DNA of 64,000 nt from Phytoseiulus persimilis (lineage: Eukaryota > Arthropoda > Arachnida > Mesostigmata > Phytoseiidae), in assembly GCA_037576195.1 (NCBI GenBank), contig CM075103.1:3906001-3970000 (forward strand), given 5' to 3'. The translations under genes and the position numbers were made by a program. The notes beneath the pieces are model-generated. The model saw nothing but the letters and a program-made list of their open reading frames with translations. It was not told the origin of the DNA and made no database searches. Of this stretch, positions 25,062 to 38,182 are shown one piece after another. Positions within the stretch are counted from its first letter, which is position 1, and each line of letters starts with the position of its first letter.

Positions 25062-28000
25062 GGAATAGGTTCCTCCCTACATAGATATAGGAATAGAAAG
25101 AATTGACTCCCTGCTAGAAGCGTCGCAGATATCGCAATGCTCCTCATTCTGACTCGCTATACACGTTCGTATCAGAGTCAGAATTGACAGACTAAGTCAG
25201 CTGGTGAGACCTCGAGCTTCTCGAATCTGAATCTGATAGCTTCTTCCCGAATCCGCTCCAGCTATTGAGAGAGAATTCCGCTTGTTTCGCGGGTTTTCTC
25301 TCAGTGACTAAGCTGACGTGATGTTGCCGTGGAAGTGTCACGTTGTTCCTGCTCACATCGGTCTTCGCGGCAATTCGTTGGGTCTCAAATGTCTCTCAAA
25401 GAATTTGTTAAAATTCACGCTGCGTGAAGCCTGGATTCCGGAGCAGCATGAACCACCAGAGAGGAAAGCTCGGCAAAGAGAATAGGCGGCGAGGCGGTGA
25501 CGGGAATGTCGGCTTCAGATTTCAAAATGGATTAATCTTGACGAGAGCCATGTCACATTTCATGCAATACGCGGGAAAAGCTCTCCGTGGCAAACAGCTA
25601 GCTAGACAGTGTGGTTGGAAGGGGTACGGGTGGTTTTGGGGGAGGGGGAGCAAGCCGATGTGGACGTTGACAGCGCGGATTACCAAGTTCGCAGTCTCGT
25701 TGCGTTCGAGTTTTTCCTGGAACTTGTTTTACGTGTGAGCCACGCGACAGACACATGCGACAACTTTCGACGCGGAACTCTGTTTTCGCGAATCAGGCTC
25801 CAGACGTGGCGCTTTACTCTGGATTCTCGCTTACACTGCCAAGACACAAAGTTTCATTTCACAGCCTGGGAGCTGCGATGGCTTCCGAGTACGCTCATTT
25901 CTTATTTACCGTTTCCGATGCAAAACTTTCCCTCTGTCAGAACTCCGCCGCTTTGGGACGAATGGCTGACGTCCCTTCAGGAACCGAACGGATTTCTGGA
26001 TCGTCAAGGCAGGGTATGCCGAGCGTCCGAGGAAACAGTGTCCGCAAATAGAGCTTATCCGGGTCAAGGCTTCTTGTGCTGTATTTTCGATTTCTCAATA
26101 AGAATTAGTGAAGTTTGTTTCGGGTCCGAGACTACTGGTTCTATCGTGTTTGGTTGAGGACAAACTACGGCAGGAGCTCGTTAAATTTTATGGCATAAGT
26201 CTCCATTCCGGTCCGATTCTGTTTGGTGTTGCCGCATTACGGAGAAATCAGAGTTGAAATCACAGAGCAAATGTCGTCGGCAGTTTCTTTCACCGCCTTC
26301 GACATTTGCTCCAGACGCGTGAACGAATGGCAGGAATAGCTCGCGACAACGTCATCCCATAATGGGTTTTTTCGAAACCGGTTTTCACGCCTTGATGTCT
26401 CGGCCGTCGACCTCCACAAGCTTCGAGTAGGAACAGGTGCACGGAATCGAGCCGACAAACATCCTCAATCGGCCGTCAGCTGCTGTGCTCAGTTTCTGTC
26501 CTGACATCGAGGCAGAGCTGATTTTTCAGGTTCCAACTCCGCTAGGCGACCGACGACCGCCTAAGAGGCAGACTGGTTCCCTGATTCTGATCCTTCGCTC
26601 GACGGAAAATGACATTCTTTTGTACGCTCAAGCTCACCATACTCGTTCGAAAGAGAAGCTTTTGGAATTCGGCTCTGGGCAGATTGAGGGATTGGAAGCT
26701 TTTCTAGAGACGCGGAGTACAATCAGGAATTGCGACGCCTCATTGATTTTAGGTCGCCCGTGACGACTCCTCGAACATAGCAGCTGTGACTCAACTGAGA
26801 CAAGAGATGTGTTTCGTCTCACTTCCCAATCGAGACACTCAGAACTGCGTACGCCATGGGTATAGAGCGATTTAGAATTCGATCGAGTTCGGGATACAAA
26901 GTCTGAACCGACCTCTATCCGTCCACGTCAGGCATGATCAAGCCGCGCTGTTTGGGGCCGGATCTGGGAATTTTCATCGTTCGGATAAGATGCGCAAGTG
27001 ATGTAAGAGCTCGTCTATGGGAGTCGAAATATGTCATGTGTCCAAACGAAAGAAGGTATGCGAAAGAATCTCTCAGATCTCAGAGTCAAGACCATGGACC
27101 CCGATTACCTATGAAACTATGAGTTCATCAGGGAGGAATGGTCGATTGACCCAACGTTTGATTTGATTTGATTCTTCCCTTCTTTCATCCTCAATACCAC
27201 GGTCACTCGGGGTGAGGTTCGGCTCGAGAACATATTGGAGTTAGGGGATGACACGAATTTACGACCGTTTTGCCGATACTTGTGTCCTCTGCTGCTGAGC
27301 AATGAAAGCGTTCGATTCACTCGGTCTTCGAATCCATTCCGCGGTCGATTCTGAATATTGAATGAGTCTGGATATCATCGCGCGCCCTGAATCGGAGAAC
27401 GGATTCTGAGCTATTGGTGGGGATGCCAAATGCTCTATGCATCACTGACGAACCCGAAGGTCGACTCATCCAGAAATTCGAGGGAAGTTTGAGATAACGA
27501 CCATGGGGAAGTGCAGCTTCATTTCGCTTTCGGTGTGGCACTCCATCTTTCCGCCGTAGTCGGAGTGTCATGAAGCTTGTCGATTAACAGCCAAATTCCA
27601 GACACAGCGCTCGTCGAAACACGGCTCGGAGTCGCTTTCTGGTTTCGGGAGGCCTTGACGTTGATGACGGCGAGGTTCATCGAGTTCCGTGAATCAGGCC
27701 GACTCTGTACGATATCACCCGAATGTTAAGCAGACCCTTAACAGAGCTCTCATCGGAAAGTCGGATCAATTTGCGAACTCTTCGTGAGAGCGATCCTACT
27801 ATGAGGTTGATTCAGTGTCTATTTTGGAGTAACGATCTGGTTCTCTGTGTGGGGTGTTTCGGGAATCAATGGAGCTCTCGAGATTTTTTCCTCGGTGGTT
27901 TTGAGGGTGACACCAGTACCCTGAATTCAGAGTCTGGAACACCCAAACACTTGTGCGTGTGTCCCGAGTGAAGAGATCGATCGCTCGAACGGCTGTTCCG

Positions 28001-29103
28001 CGACCATGGATGCAGTGCACGAGCACGCCGGTGGAAGTCCTTCAGCTCGGCAGGATCACTGTACGTCGACCTCGCATCGGAACGTATTCCGGTGCTTTCA
28101 GACCAGGTTGGAGTAGAGCTCTCATGATCACCCGAACTGATTGAAAAATCGCGGCAGAAGAACGGATTCCTCTGAGCTTGTCCAGAAGAGAAGTTCACGG
28201 AACTTGATTCCCTCAATGAGGTGCGCGTCACCCCTTCCGAAGTTGTCCTGGGTCACCGGGCCGGAATGGTTCCTGATCCGGCGGATAATCCGCCTCATGC
28301 TCCTCGACGTTCCCTCTTATTCACCTGGGAGTGAACAACGGAGAGTCGGCTGCACATGAGAGAGGACCGTCTTAGCAGAACACCCGACAGAGCTTCTCGC
28401 GAACGCGACCCGACACATCTAGTTACGATAACGATTTACAGGGCAACGAGCGAGTGGGTGTCACGGCTCCGGGTCTCTGTACTTGCTGTTTATCGATACT
28501 CAAAAAGACAAAGGGCTTTCCGCCTAGCGTATTTGTCTTTGAATTGCAAATCAAACACCGATACCCGTGCGATTTCCTGCTCGATCCCTGGGTGGGGTTG
28601 GAAAGAATCACAAGCGTTCAGTTCTCTATTCCGTTTGCCGGCAGCGAGTTCAGTCGCAAGCTCAAGGAGAACGGAGCCGATCCGGGACTCGAGAATCGAC
28701 CACCAATTTACCCCGCGCGCAGTGCGTCCCAGTTGTCCTACGAAAGTCACAAAAGACCTACAATGCAACAAGACTCACAATCGATATGAACAATACGGGC
28801 GCGGTTGGGCAAGGAAAAGAACGAAGGCAGATCGACGGAGGGAGACAACAGCAAGTGCAGCAGTATCTACTCGGTGGATATTCGGACAATGGAACGGACT
28901 CGGGCTTCGAGACAGGTCGTTTTTCCGCCGTTTGGACACGGAAGCCATGACTCAAATGGCGAATGTATTCGACGGGAGTGATCCGGCGAAGTGCTCTCGT
29001 GCAGGAGTCTTCCTTGCCTCTGTCGGCGTTCCCAAGAGGCAGCGATGACATTTAGAAAATATTTCATGGAGACCCAGGAATGGAAGAATGAGATGACGAT
29101 AGG
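25062..29103. other. unassigned DNA, includes the longest open frame of the window
   Basis: Frames here include 25609-26157 (182 codons), 26437-26763 (108 codons) and 28356-29048 (230 codons, the longest in the window), all plus strand. The last is opposed by a 97-codon minus frame and overlapped by a 127-codon plus frame, and has no recognisable domain. The 26437 frame crosses a good acceptor-like tract (TTTTTCAG before 26531). A short TTTGA array lies at 27157-27173. None of this is enough to call a gene. Confidence 0.4.
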
Positions 29104-29105
29104 TA

Positions 29106-29284
29106 CCCTGAAATCTCACAGAAAACGATCGTTCTTCTCTAAAAAAACCCGCATCAGATGAGATCGTTATCTACCGAGTTCGTCATCTGATAAGTTCGTT
29201 ATCTAAGAACGTCGTTATCTTATGCGACTTTTTTCGGAGGAAAAAAACGGAAAAAGAGGTTTCGCTAACTGCGGGACTTTGGGG
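29106..29284. mobile_element. TA-flanked inverted-repeat element, family 2 copy B (179 bp)
   Basis: The left end is CCCTGAAATCTCACAGAAAA. The right end read inward is CCCCAAAGTCCCGCAGTTAG followed by CGAAACC and a T-rich tract, closely matching copy A at 2978-3194. TA flanks both ends (29104-29105 and 29285-29286). The centre contains about four spaced copies of GTTCGTTATCT or a close variant. It is about 40 bp shorter than copy A. It has no coding capacity and is non-autonomous. The TA target duplication suggests the Tc1/mariner superfamily. Confidence 0.8.
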
Positions 29285-29286
29285 TA

Positions 29287-32200
29287 TTCTCAGTCCCTGT
29301 AAAACCAGAGCGCATCGGATTGTTTTCGAATGTAGCAATTACCAAGAATCATGTCTTAGAGCACTTTGAACGGGGTATGTCGACCGATCATGAGAGTGAG
29401 GAGGATAAATCCTGAGCCCATGTCATTTCGACCCCTTAGAACGACGACCCGCCATTACAGCGTCGACGTGACGACGTAAATGCATTCCGCGAATTTCTTA
29501 CCATTCGTCAGGAGGTTAATGGTAATGTTGCCGTGATTTTTCCTGTCGCTCCCGTTGTTTCTTGAGCTACCCCTCCTCCTCCGCACTGATGATGACAGGA
29601 TCGTATACCTAGCTCTTAATCACAAAAGCCGCCGCGATCGCGCTGTTATGAAAGTCACGCTCGAAGCGTTGCCAACTCTCCGACCACTACCTTCCGCTCT
29701 GCTGCTGTTCGCGGCGCGACCACAATCGGAAGAGGATTTCCTCACAGGATGGCAGCGATGGGAGGGAGCCTGGCTGGTCCTGACTGCTAAATGTTGTCAG
29801 TTTCCGGGTTTTTCCCTTATCACACGACCATCGGGGTTGTAGGCATGTATCGTTCATGCGCGATGCGTGGGGATAGTTCGCTTGCTGTTTGATGGTTTCC
29901 AACAGGGGCTCTGGTCAGCCCGGTCGCAGAGCTTGCTCACCGAACAACCACCCCACCTGCAAATGTTTTGCTCGTGGTGGTGGCAGGGACGAGTTTGTGT
30001 TATCGCACAAACGATCCGGCCACGCAGTGGTCCAACCGTAGCACTGGCTCTCATTATTTCCCCATTCGACGATGTGAGTTCTCGTCGGACGACATCGTAT
30101 TTTGGTGTTTTCGCGTTATCGTGCCCCACCACACTTGGTGATACCGCTTTACATCCTGTTATGTGGGCCGCGGCTCGACGGAAGGTCAGCTCCACTCACG
30201 GAGTCGGAAGAAACCCGGCTGAAATGGCCGAACATCGTTCACGGAGCGTCACTTCGAAACGGCACTCATGCAAGAGGGGCGCCGTCATGGAAGTGCTAAA
30301 TATGCCGATGCTGTGTGCCAGGAGAACACGCTGACTTTTTGGATCGATTGAGCCAGCAGTGGCCCACGGGTATGACCCGCATAAAATTTGTGCTCGGGAC
30401 ATCCCGAGCTACTCGACAAAGTTGACCATCCACGTCTTCGCTCCATCTTCATCCTCATGTCGGTTCCGAGGCAATTTCAAAAATCTCCCTTTGATGTAAG
30501 TGCCGATGCTGAATCGATCGGTTGCGGAATAAGCGTAAATCAACGCTGACTGAAGCCATCCGCGGCGTTTGCGACCTCGGCCACGTGGCCCCTCAGGTCC
30601 CACCCTCGATCAGCAGAAGTCTCAGTTCGTTATGGTTAGGGCCCGATTTCGTTCGCTCCGCAGGAAGCTCCTGGCTCATGTAGAGTTGGGGATGGTGGTC
30701 GTCACCGATATTCACAGCCATGATCTCTCAAAAGTTTCCCGAAAATAGCTGCATAAGCACTTGAACAATGTAGGATCGATATTCCGGCAGGATTCACAGC
30801 CAGCCCCGGAGGAGAGTGAGCTACGACGCGGTGGAAGACTCATTTTCCCGATCAAATCATGTGGTCGGAACAGTCGATAGCCGCCCGACGGATCGGAGAT
30901 CATAAATTTGATCTTCCCAGCGCGATCGTCTAGTCGGATATCCCCGCAGTCTGAACTTTGCGGAAGTGTCCGAGGCTGTGCCACTATATAGATACAATAA
31001 ATTCTCGATAAATAATTAATGGAGATGCACATGGGACAAGCGAGCGACCGCTATTTCCTCTCACCGCGTATTCATGAATCACCGCGGTACTCGATTATCA
31101 GATGCATCCATACCGCCAGTGTTCCAGGAGAATGCGAAATATAGGAAACATTCCTTCCCATAAACTCGGGCTCGAGCCTACGGCTTCGTAAAGTGATGTG
31201 GCACTTTTGACGGGTAGGAATGGAGCTTTCAGAAATATGGCATTTGATTTTCGTTCCTCCAGCCTTATTTGGCGCAACTGCCGTCACGCACCGGTTTCGA
31301 GGGATCGAATCGCACGGAATCGTAAATAGCGGTACATTGAAGAACGGAACTGCTCCCTTTGTGGAAAATTCGGAAGTTGCTGCTGCGACCTCGCGAAATC
31401 ACAGCCGCTGTCTTTGACGTTTGTTTCTCGCCCCAACTTCCCTGTGAGAGCTCTCTTCCCCCCGGAATGAGCCTCCTGCCAGGATTGCTCGATACGTCTG
31501 CTGCGTTGTCGCTGTTGTTCGAGAGATAAAAACTGTTCGGCAATAAGTAACTGATTCGCTGTATCAGTCTTCCAGAGCAGGCGGCGGCTGCTGCTGCTAA
31601 AAAAAAAATTCTGACTTAACCAGACGCATTTTTCTCCACCGACTTGGAATCAGAGTCATCATGGTGTTCGTGCCGCTACAGCTGCCTCCAACTGCAACTG
31701 CTCTTACGAAATAATTCCGGGGAAACATTCGCTCTTTTCTCTCGGAAAGGCCTAAAAAGAGGTTCAGAACAGCACGGTCTCTGTTGAGTGTTTCGAAGTT
31801 TTTTGGTGGAAGGCTCAGAATCGTTCCGGTGAATCACAGCTCATGACAATCGACGATTTATCCCCAACGCCAAGCTTGATGTCTGATATCGTCACGTGTA
31901 GCTGAATGTCATCCGGCACGTCGCAAGACCTCCTGGTTGGGACGTTAACTGTGCGAGCTCTCGAATTTTCGCAGTGGACTCAGAAGCTATGTTGTGTCTA
32001 AAGCCTGGAAGGAGTATCGGGAGGATATGGGGAGGATAGAAGGAAGACATGAGGGGCATGATCAACCCCCTGCGGATTTCGCAATCACGCACCTACGTCA
32101 CGTGGCATGGCTTGGGAACCGAGACGAAAACCCGATTGTCAGAATTTCCGTGTTGAACGTCCTCTCTGAACGCGAACCACTGGTGACATATCGCTCCTAG

Positions 32201-33930
32201 TCGGAATAATTATCGTCGCGAACCATGCTCGGAGCTGGGGCGACTGATTTCACGGATCCAGAGGACGGACGAAAAATAGCTTTGCATACCCCTGGAGAGT
32301 GGGAATGTGCCTATTCTCGGAAAACAGCGATTCAGCCGGATCCACTGTGTACCTTTGATTTTCGTCACGGGTGATATGTACATGACCCACGCGACTGCCG
32401 GAAAGCTTTCTAGTGTCCCGAGCGGGATCGGAGCAACGATGATCTGCGCCGTCAGCGCGCGATTACTGCTTTAGATACGTTCTCCTTGGCGTCAGTCTCA
32501 CAGTTGACACGACAAACGGCCGCTGTTAACGAATTCAGCTTCTTTCCGGCGACACCTTCATCATTGCCGCTGAGGAGGTCGACGAGGAAGACGACGTGAC
32601 GAACAATTAGGAGAGGGGAAAATCCTATCCCAGAGTCGCCGGACGCTCTCTGAGTTTGGTCTCCGTTTGGCAAGTCGCGTCCCTGAGAACGTATCATCGG
32701 AATATTTTCTCCACAGTTTCCGTTGCAGGGTGGCCAGAGGGCACAACGATCGCCGAACCCATCAATTATCACCCTGTATCTCTCGTCGGAATGAATTGAG
32801 TGTACTCACTAAAATCCTGCGGGAGCGGGAATCGAAAGTGATTCGATGAGTCAATTCAAACTCTGGAAATTTCCGAGATGAATCCCGATGTCCATCCTGC
32901 TCTGCTTCGGCGATTTGGATCCGAGCACGCGCCACTCCTACGCCGAAAAGCACCGAGAGCTCTCTTGTATCCTCTTGCGATTCCGGAGGCGACCCTGAGT
33001 CGGCTTCTGAGACAGAGAGGAAATAGCGCCATGAAATCACCTCCATCGAGCTCAGACACGGTGATGTCGGAGGTCGCAGCGCCGGGCACGGCATTTGCAT
33101 GTCAATGGAGTCATTAGTCATTGTGTGTACAGACTATCCCTATCGCTCATATTCGAATATGCCCTCCTCCGCCTTCAAATGGTAATGAGACATCGACGGG
33201 ATGGAGCGAGTACCCCGTCTTGGCTGGCGGACAACAAATACCTCGACACACTGTTCGAGGTCAAACAGCCGGGGCCAATTGATTCCGAGTCGACCCAAAT
33301 GAACGCTCACCTTGCTATCCTCCGGCGGCGGCGGCGATACCGGAGGAACACGGGTCGTGTCTCAATCGACCGTATCTCACTTCCTGGGGCACCTACTGCA
33401 CCGATGGTTTCATTTAGGACCGACCGGGTCTGGCCCCGACTGTGAGGGGAGGCGAGGTGAAAGCATACATGTCCAGCATACATGTTCCTCCAACTACACG
33501 TCCCGGCGAATTCTCGAGCCGCCGACGTCATCAGAATCGGAATCACCGAGTTGCAGCGAATGAATTGCTCTCAAAACGGTCCGTCGTTTTTCAAACTCTC
33601 GACTCCCACAGCTGAGGAGGCCTTTGGCAACGATGAACCTCTGCATCTTTTTATGGACGCACGCCAACGATTCGGCGGCCTAGTAGCTCATTTTGACATA
33701 TCTCGACAGCTGCTCCATTTGAGAGGAACGCGTTCCGCGAATCCCGTTATGAGGATGCGCTCTCCCGAGTGCTGACCCACTGAGTCTTTTACTTCGCGCA
33801 TGAGTTGCGTCTTCGCTTCAGGTGCCGGTTGTTGATTTAAGGTAGAGTTCCCCGTGAAACATGAGCCTCTGAGTGGCCGCCAGTTCGTCCGAACGGGCTT
33901 CACCACAACAGGCGGGCGAGCCAGGCGGCT
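29287..33930. other. unassigned DNA
   Basis: No gene is recognised. A 155-codon plus frame (29867-30334) is opposed by a 113-codon minus frame. An 8-bp inverted repeat with a 2-nt centre (GCTCGGGA at 30392-30399 and TCCCGAGC at 30402-30409) and a (CGG)4 run near 33323-33335 are the only structures noted. An A run lies near 31601. Confidence 0.45.
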
Positions 33931-36600
33931 TTGGCGCGGATCCATCCGAGATATCTTCGTAAATCAGAGCGCCTTAAACTTTCGCAGTTTGCTTCCTCGG
34001 TTCCTCCTTTCCACTCGGAGGCGTTGGTGTCCTTCTTCGATTCGCCACCATGTCCTCTTGCTCATCGGCTTGGCGCAGCTCGAGGACTGTTTTGCACTTA
34101 TGTATGGGTCGCTGAGAATGAACGCAAGAAACGAGCCGCGAGGAACTCCGAACGCCTCACTCACTTCCTTCCGAACGAGCTCCAAGACCGTGTTGTGGGG
34201 AACCTGCACCAGGGATCGGAGTCCGGACTCCCAACTCCGGCCCCCCTGCGTTCCCGCGAGCGGATCAGTTGTCCACCGTGAATCGATCGGTGATGGTTCA
34301 TAAGAAAACTCGGTTCAAGAGCGGGATCTGGAGGCAGCTGCTAACCACGCGTGGGCCTCGATCTCGCCCCGATTGCGAACTTTTCTCGAGAAAGACAGTT
34401 TTCGTGTGGGCGTCGTTTTGCCGGAGGGCGAGTAGACGGAGCAACAATTCGAAGAGCTTTTGTTATTCTTCGACGCTGCCTAGTTCGCAGATAGACCGTC
34501 TGAACGAACGGAGAACTCAAGTCAGAAGCCGCATCCACGAACATGAAGAACTATTGTTGTTCTTATTTATGGAGGAGCATACACGGCGTATGTTCTGTCT
34601 GGTCTTTAGAACTCTTCCGAACAGCTCGTTGCTGGGCATCCCGCGACTTTATCCTCCGGCGCTCCGTATCCTTGGACTCATCTCCTCTGTTTGCTGTTTC
34701 CTGCTCCTTGACTTTTTCGAATCGTCTCTTTTAACGACCCAGATCTTCGCCATCCCCTTCCTATTCCGAAGTCGCCGATGCTCGTCACCGCATAGGGAAC
34801 TGAAAGAGATATAACACAGCCGAACCTGAAGAATTCGCGCTTGGGTCGGCGATTCTGGACAGACGTCCTCAACGGGAGAATTCTATCTCTACAGGACGTG
34901 GAAAAACTCAACAAATCGCGGGAAAGATCTTCCAAAGCCCAGATTGTGTTGGGGCGGAGAGTTGTTCCGACGCCAACAGACGCATCCGGTTCGAAGACAC
35001 ACCGAGCTATCGATGCCCCAGGAAAACAACTGTTCCATTTCGAAGATTGAAATACAAACCGAGAAGAAGATCGAAGATTCGCACTTCTCGAGATCTGGCA
35101 GTGAGATGTCATCGCTGAGTGTGGAAGACGCTGTCGTTTGAAAATCGATTTTTAGCGCGCGAAAAGAGCGAGCCGCCGCGCCAGCTTACGGCAGCGGATC
35201 TCCTCCAAGATTTCGCTCGAATCGAGCTTGGGGCTGTGTTCCGAGAGTTAACCTCGTTCTGAAAGTTGCAACTACCGTCTAGGCGCGTTCAACAGACGCA
35301 GCACGGATCCTCTCGCGCCCAACATTTCGGGTTGACCTCCATGGCAGTGATGTAGTCAGAGAAGGTAGCCGAGGTTAATTATAAAGTTGCTCATTATGGC
35401 AACACTCGCTGGCTCGGACTTTATTCGCAGAGCGATAAGCGTGGCTCGTGATCGATTGAAGATGCAGTGCCGGTCCTATATAGTGTTTCTAGTTATCCTG
35501 TCGCCGGGGCTCAGCCCGCTGCAGAGCGGGTGAAACAACCTGCGGATCTGAATCCGCAAGAATCGCCACATTTCTCCGTCCAGAGCCATTTCCGTCCCGG
35601 GAAACAACGGCCGTCAGCCACTTTCTCAAGGAATGCGAGATGGGGTGCTGCAACGTGGTCCCAAAGCGCTTCGCCATAGACTCATTCAGGGAGAACGACT
35701 TGAGACGACCTTATCCGCGGGATCGCCATCCGGTGACTAGATCCACCGTTGACGAATTCCGTGTCGAGCTGCGTGACATCGAATCCAGTCAAGACCTGGA
35801 CGAGGATTCTGTGTGCAACGAGTGTGATCCGCCATGCGCCTTGTACCCTGGATCCGAATGTGCATACGTCGACTGGATTGCCTCCCTAGCCAGCTTGTAA
35901 ATGACAATGAATTTTCATGCCTCTGTTAACTATTCACTAGATTACAAGGCTCTGGCAATGGTCATATCGGGAACGACCAGCTCCCAGGAATCAAACGCCC
36001 TCCAGAAACAGCAAACACGCAAACGACAGCTCCTCCACAGCTCGGTTTTGCTGATCATAGGTGTTCTCTCGTATATCTCAAAATACAAGCGCACTAAGAC
36101 GGTAACGAACGCTTCAATTGAGGTAACTGGCGAGTTGACGCTTCTCCTGATCCTTGCGATGCCGTCATCGTCGGTTTCTGATCGCGATTCTCATGTGCCA
36201 GATCTGCGGGAATCCGTTCTCGAGATCGCTATTCTTCGCGGGATTTATGCGCAAATATTGGCAACTGATGACGCTGAGAATTCCCTCCCCAGAGGCGGCG
36301 AGATCTCTCGTGATATTCGAGTGCTGACATCTTCAGATTATCATCAATCGTCAGCCGCGGGTTCAGCGGGAGCATCCTCCTCAACGTCTCGAAAAGAAAA
36401 CATGATCTTCATTATTCCTCACTGGACAGAAGTTTCCCAGAATTTCCCTCCGTAGGACAAACTATGAGCTACCCAATCTTTGAAAGAAAAAACGTGAGCC
36501 ATGTGGAGAAGCCGCCGCTGCTCGGGATGGTCTACGAGCTGCGGGTGCAGCGAGTTCTCTGAGCCTGACGACGGTTTCCGTCCCAATTGCTCGATCGGAG
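33931..36600. other. unassigned DNA with weak plus-strand frames
   Basis: A plus frame at 34269-34814 (181 codons) and a frame open from 35640 to 36455 apart from one TAA at 35898-35900 are the longest features. The second reads 86 then 184 codons and has mildly raised G/C at third positions (about 59%). The TAA sits in a donor-like GTAAAT, with AG-ending tracts 44 and 50 bp downstream, but removing either segment changes frame and gives no clearer product. I recognise no domain, and minus-strand frames overlap. Confidence 0.35.
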
Positions 36601-37769
36601 GTGCGAATGCACAGAGCGATCCCCGGAACGGCGGAGACGTCCGAGAGCCATGCTCCGCGCGATTCACATGAGAAGTTCTCCCAGCTGCGCCCGGCCGTGA
36701 ATTTCAGGTACATCATGGATCTTCGCGACGCCGGAGTGATTTTGCAGTCCCTTGAACGAATCATGGTGACGGCGTCGCTTCTAGCATTGATAGCAACGAG
36801 AGACGTCAGCAAGGTGAACCGGGGCTCGCGTCCCGCCCATCACCAACCCATTCACCCGGAAGCAGAGATTTATGGGACGAATCATTGCGTCGTTTTTGTC
36901 CCTCGATTCTGGCAGACGTTCATCCCGCCTTCCCGGCGGGCGATCGTTGCTCCGCTGTCCCGTCGGCAGGGCTCGGGCGCACAACAAACCGCCGGACAGC
37001 AACAATGAGAATCGAGCTGGATGAGCCCCAAAAAAAGTGAACCGATCTGAACGTTACGGCAGAAGCACAAAGGTAGCAGCGAAAGTGCGAACAGGAGGAA
37101 GGAGGACAAGGCAGAGCGGAGCCGCACGGAAGGAACCATTGCGTCCGATGATCGCTCCCTGGAAGCTCGTCATTCGCTTTTTGTCGGGGAAAATCTTCGA
37201 GGCGCTCGAGTTCCGGAGCCGAAATCAACTTTCCGGTCGAGTTGAACGAGGCATCCAGATAATTCCGCGGTAGTTGTGGTTCCTCTCCTCTCACGTGACC
37301 GGTTCTCCTCAACCGAGCGAAATGGTTGTCAGCGGCTTGGCCGTCGTCTCCCGCTCGAAGCGTGACTCGAACGAGCCCCGAGGCGTCCCGAGCAGAATGG
37401 CAGAAGCAGCATCGCCATCAGGTGGAGTGGCTGTTTTAGCGACGGAGAGCAACCGCAGTATCAGAGCGCAATAAGTACTGGTCGTTGCCCTTATCATCAG
37501 TTGTTACATTCGCAGTCACAAGCGCGCATATCGAACCTTGAATGCCTTCAGACCGTATCCAAGCCTTATTGTCGATGCTTTCATCGTCACGAATGCTCAA
37601 TCGATGCACGCCACTACCCTCTCCAGTACCGACGTTGTTTCGTCGTCGCGTCGTTCGCCGGCGTCGAGCAGATTCCGCGAGGACGGCCCAGTGCCAGCTG
37701 CCTCATCGGAGGCTTGGTTTCGTCTCTTCGTGCAGACTCGTTCAGCGGAGTAATTTTACAATTTGAATA
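36601..37769. other. CpG-rich stretch with competing frames on both strands
   Basis: This part is richer in CpG and in G+C than most of the window. A 135-codon plus frame (36601-37008) has about two thirds of codons ending in G or C, but a 116-codon minus frame (36462-36812) and a 130-codon minus frame (36920-37312) over the same DNA look equally good. The region may be exonic or promoter-proximal, but the strand cannot be decided from sequence alone. Confidence 0.35.
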
Positions 37770-37876
37770 ATGTTTCTCAGCAACGACATCGCATGCAGAG
37801 GGCATGGTGGCAACGACGAGGACGAAAGCGACGACCGAGTTCCCTCGCCCACTGCGAACACTATTTCTAATTAAAT

Positions 37877-38182
37877 ATGCGAAACTTAAAAAACCAGCTC
37901 TGCGCCCACTGTCTAGCCAAGCGGCAACGGACAGAGGAAGAAGAGCCAGCGAGTCGGTCCGACTCGGGCTTGTCAGCCACCGGGCTCAACTGGAGGCCTC
38001 TGCGAGCGCGCATCGAAGAACTGTTGAACGAAGCAAACCAGAATGCCCCTGGGAACTGCACCATAGCCGTCGTCGCAACAAGCGAGCGATCTATCGCCCG
38101 CTCGCTCGGAGTCGAACGGTTCTCCGTCATCATTAATGCCATTGACTATGCTCGTATCATCGAGACGCAACGAAAGTTTTGA
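37877..38182 (+). CDS. candidate open frame, unrecognised (101 codons)
   Basis: I do not recognise this product. ATG at 37877 to TGA at 38180-38182 gives 101 residues with a CxxC near residue 9-12, a short acidic run (EEEE) near 20, and a mixed helical-looking second half. About 63% of codons end in G or C. A 34-codon frame (37770-37874) with an acidic DEDESDD patch ends two bases before this ATG, and could be an upstream open frame or chance. An alternative 110-codon plus frame (37804-38136) and a minus frame (37867-38142) overlap. It could also be a piece of an exon. No domain, splice pair or homologue supports it. Confidence 0.2.
   Translation: MRNLKNQLCAHCLAKRQRTEEEEPASRSDSGLSATGLNWRPLRARIEELLNEANQNAPGNCTIAVVATSERSIARSLGVERFSVIINAIDYARIIETQRKF

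Noticed and set aside
26531..26763. Frame after an acceptor-like tract with a faint resemblance to a laminin G strand pattern
   Set aside because: Only a handful of positions agree, and no cysteine or calcium-site residues are in place.
33964..34209. Minus-strand peptide with GVPRGSF resembling the GVPQGS motif of reverse transcriptases
   Set aside because: The upstream catalytic aspartate region and the downstream YxDD box are absent in any nearby frame, and the match is only a few residues long.
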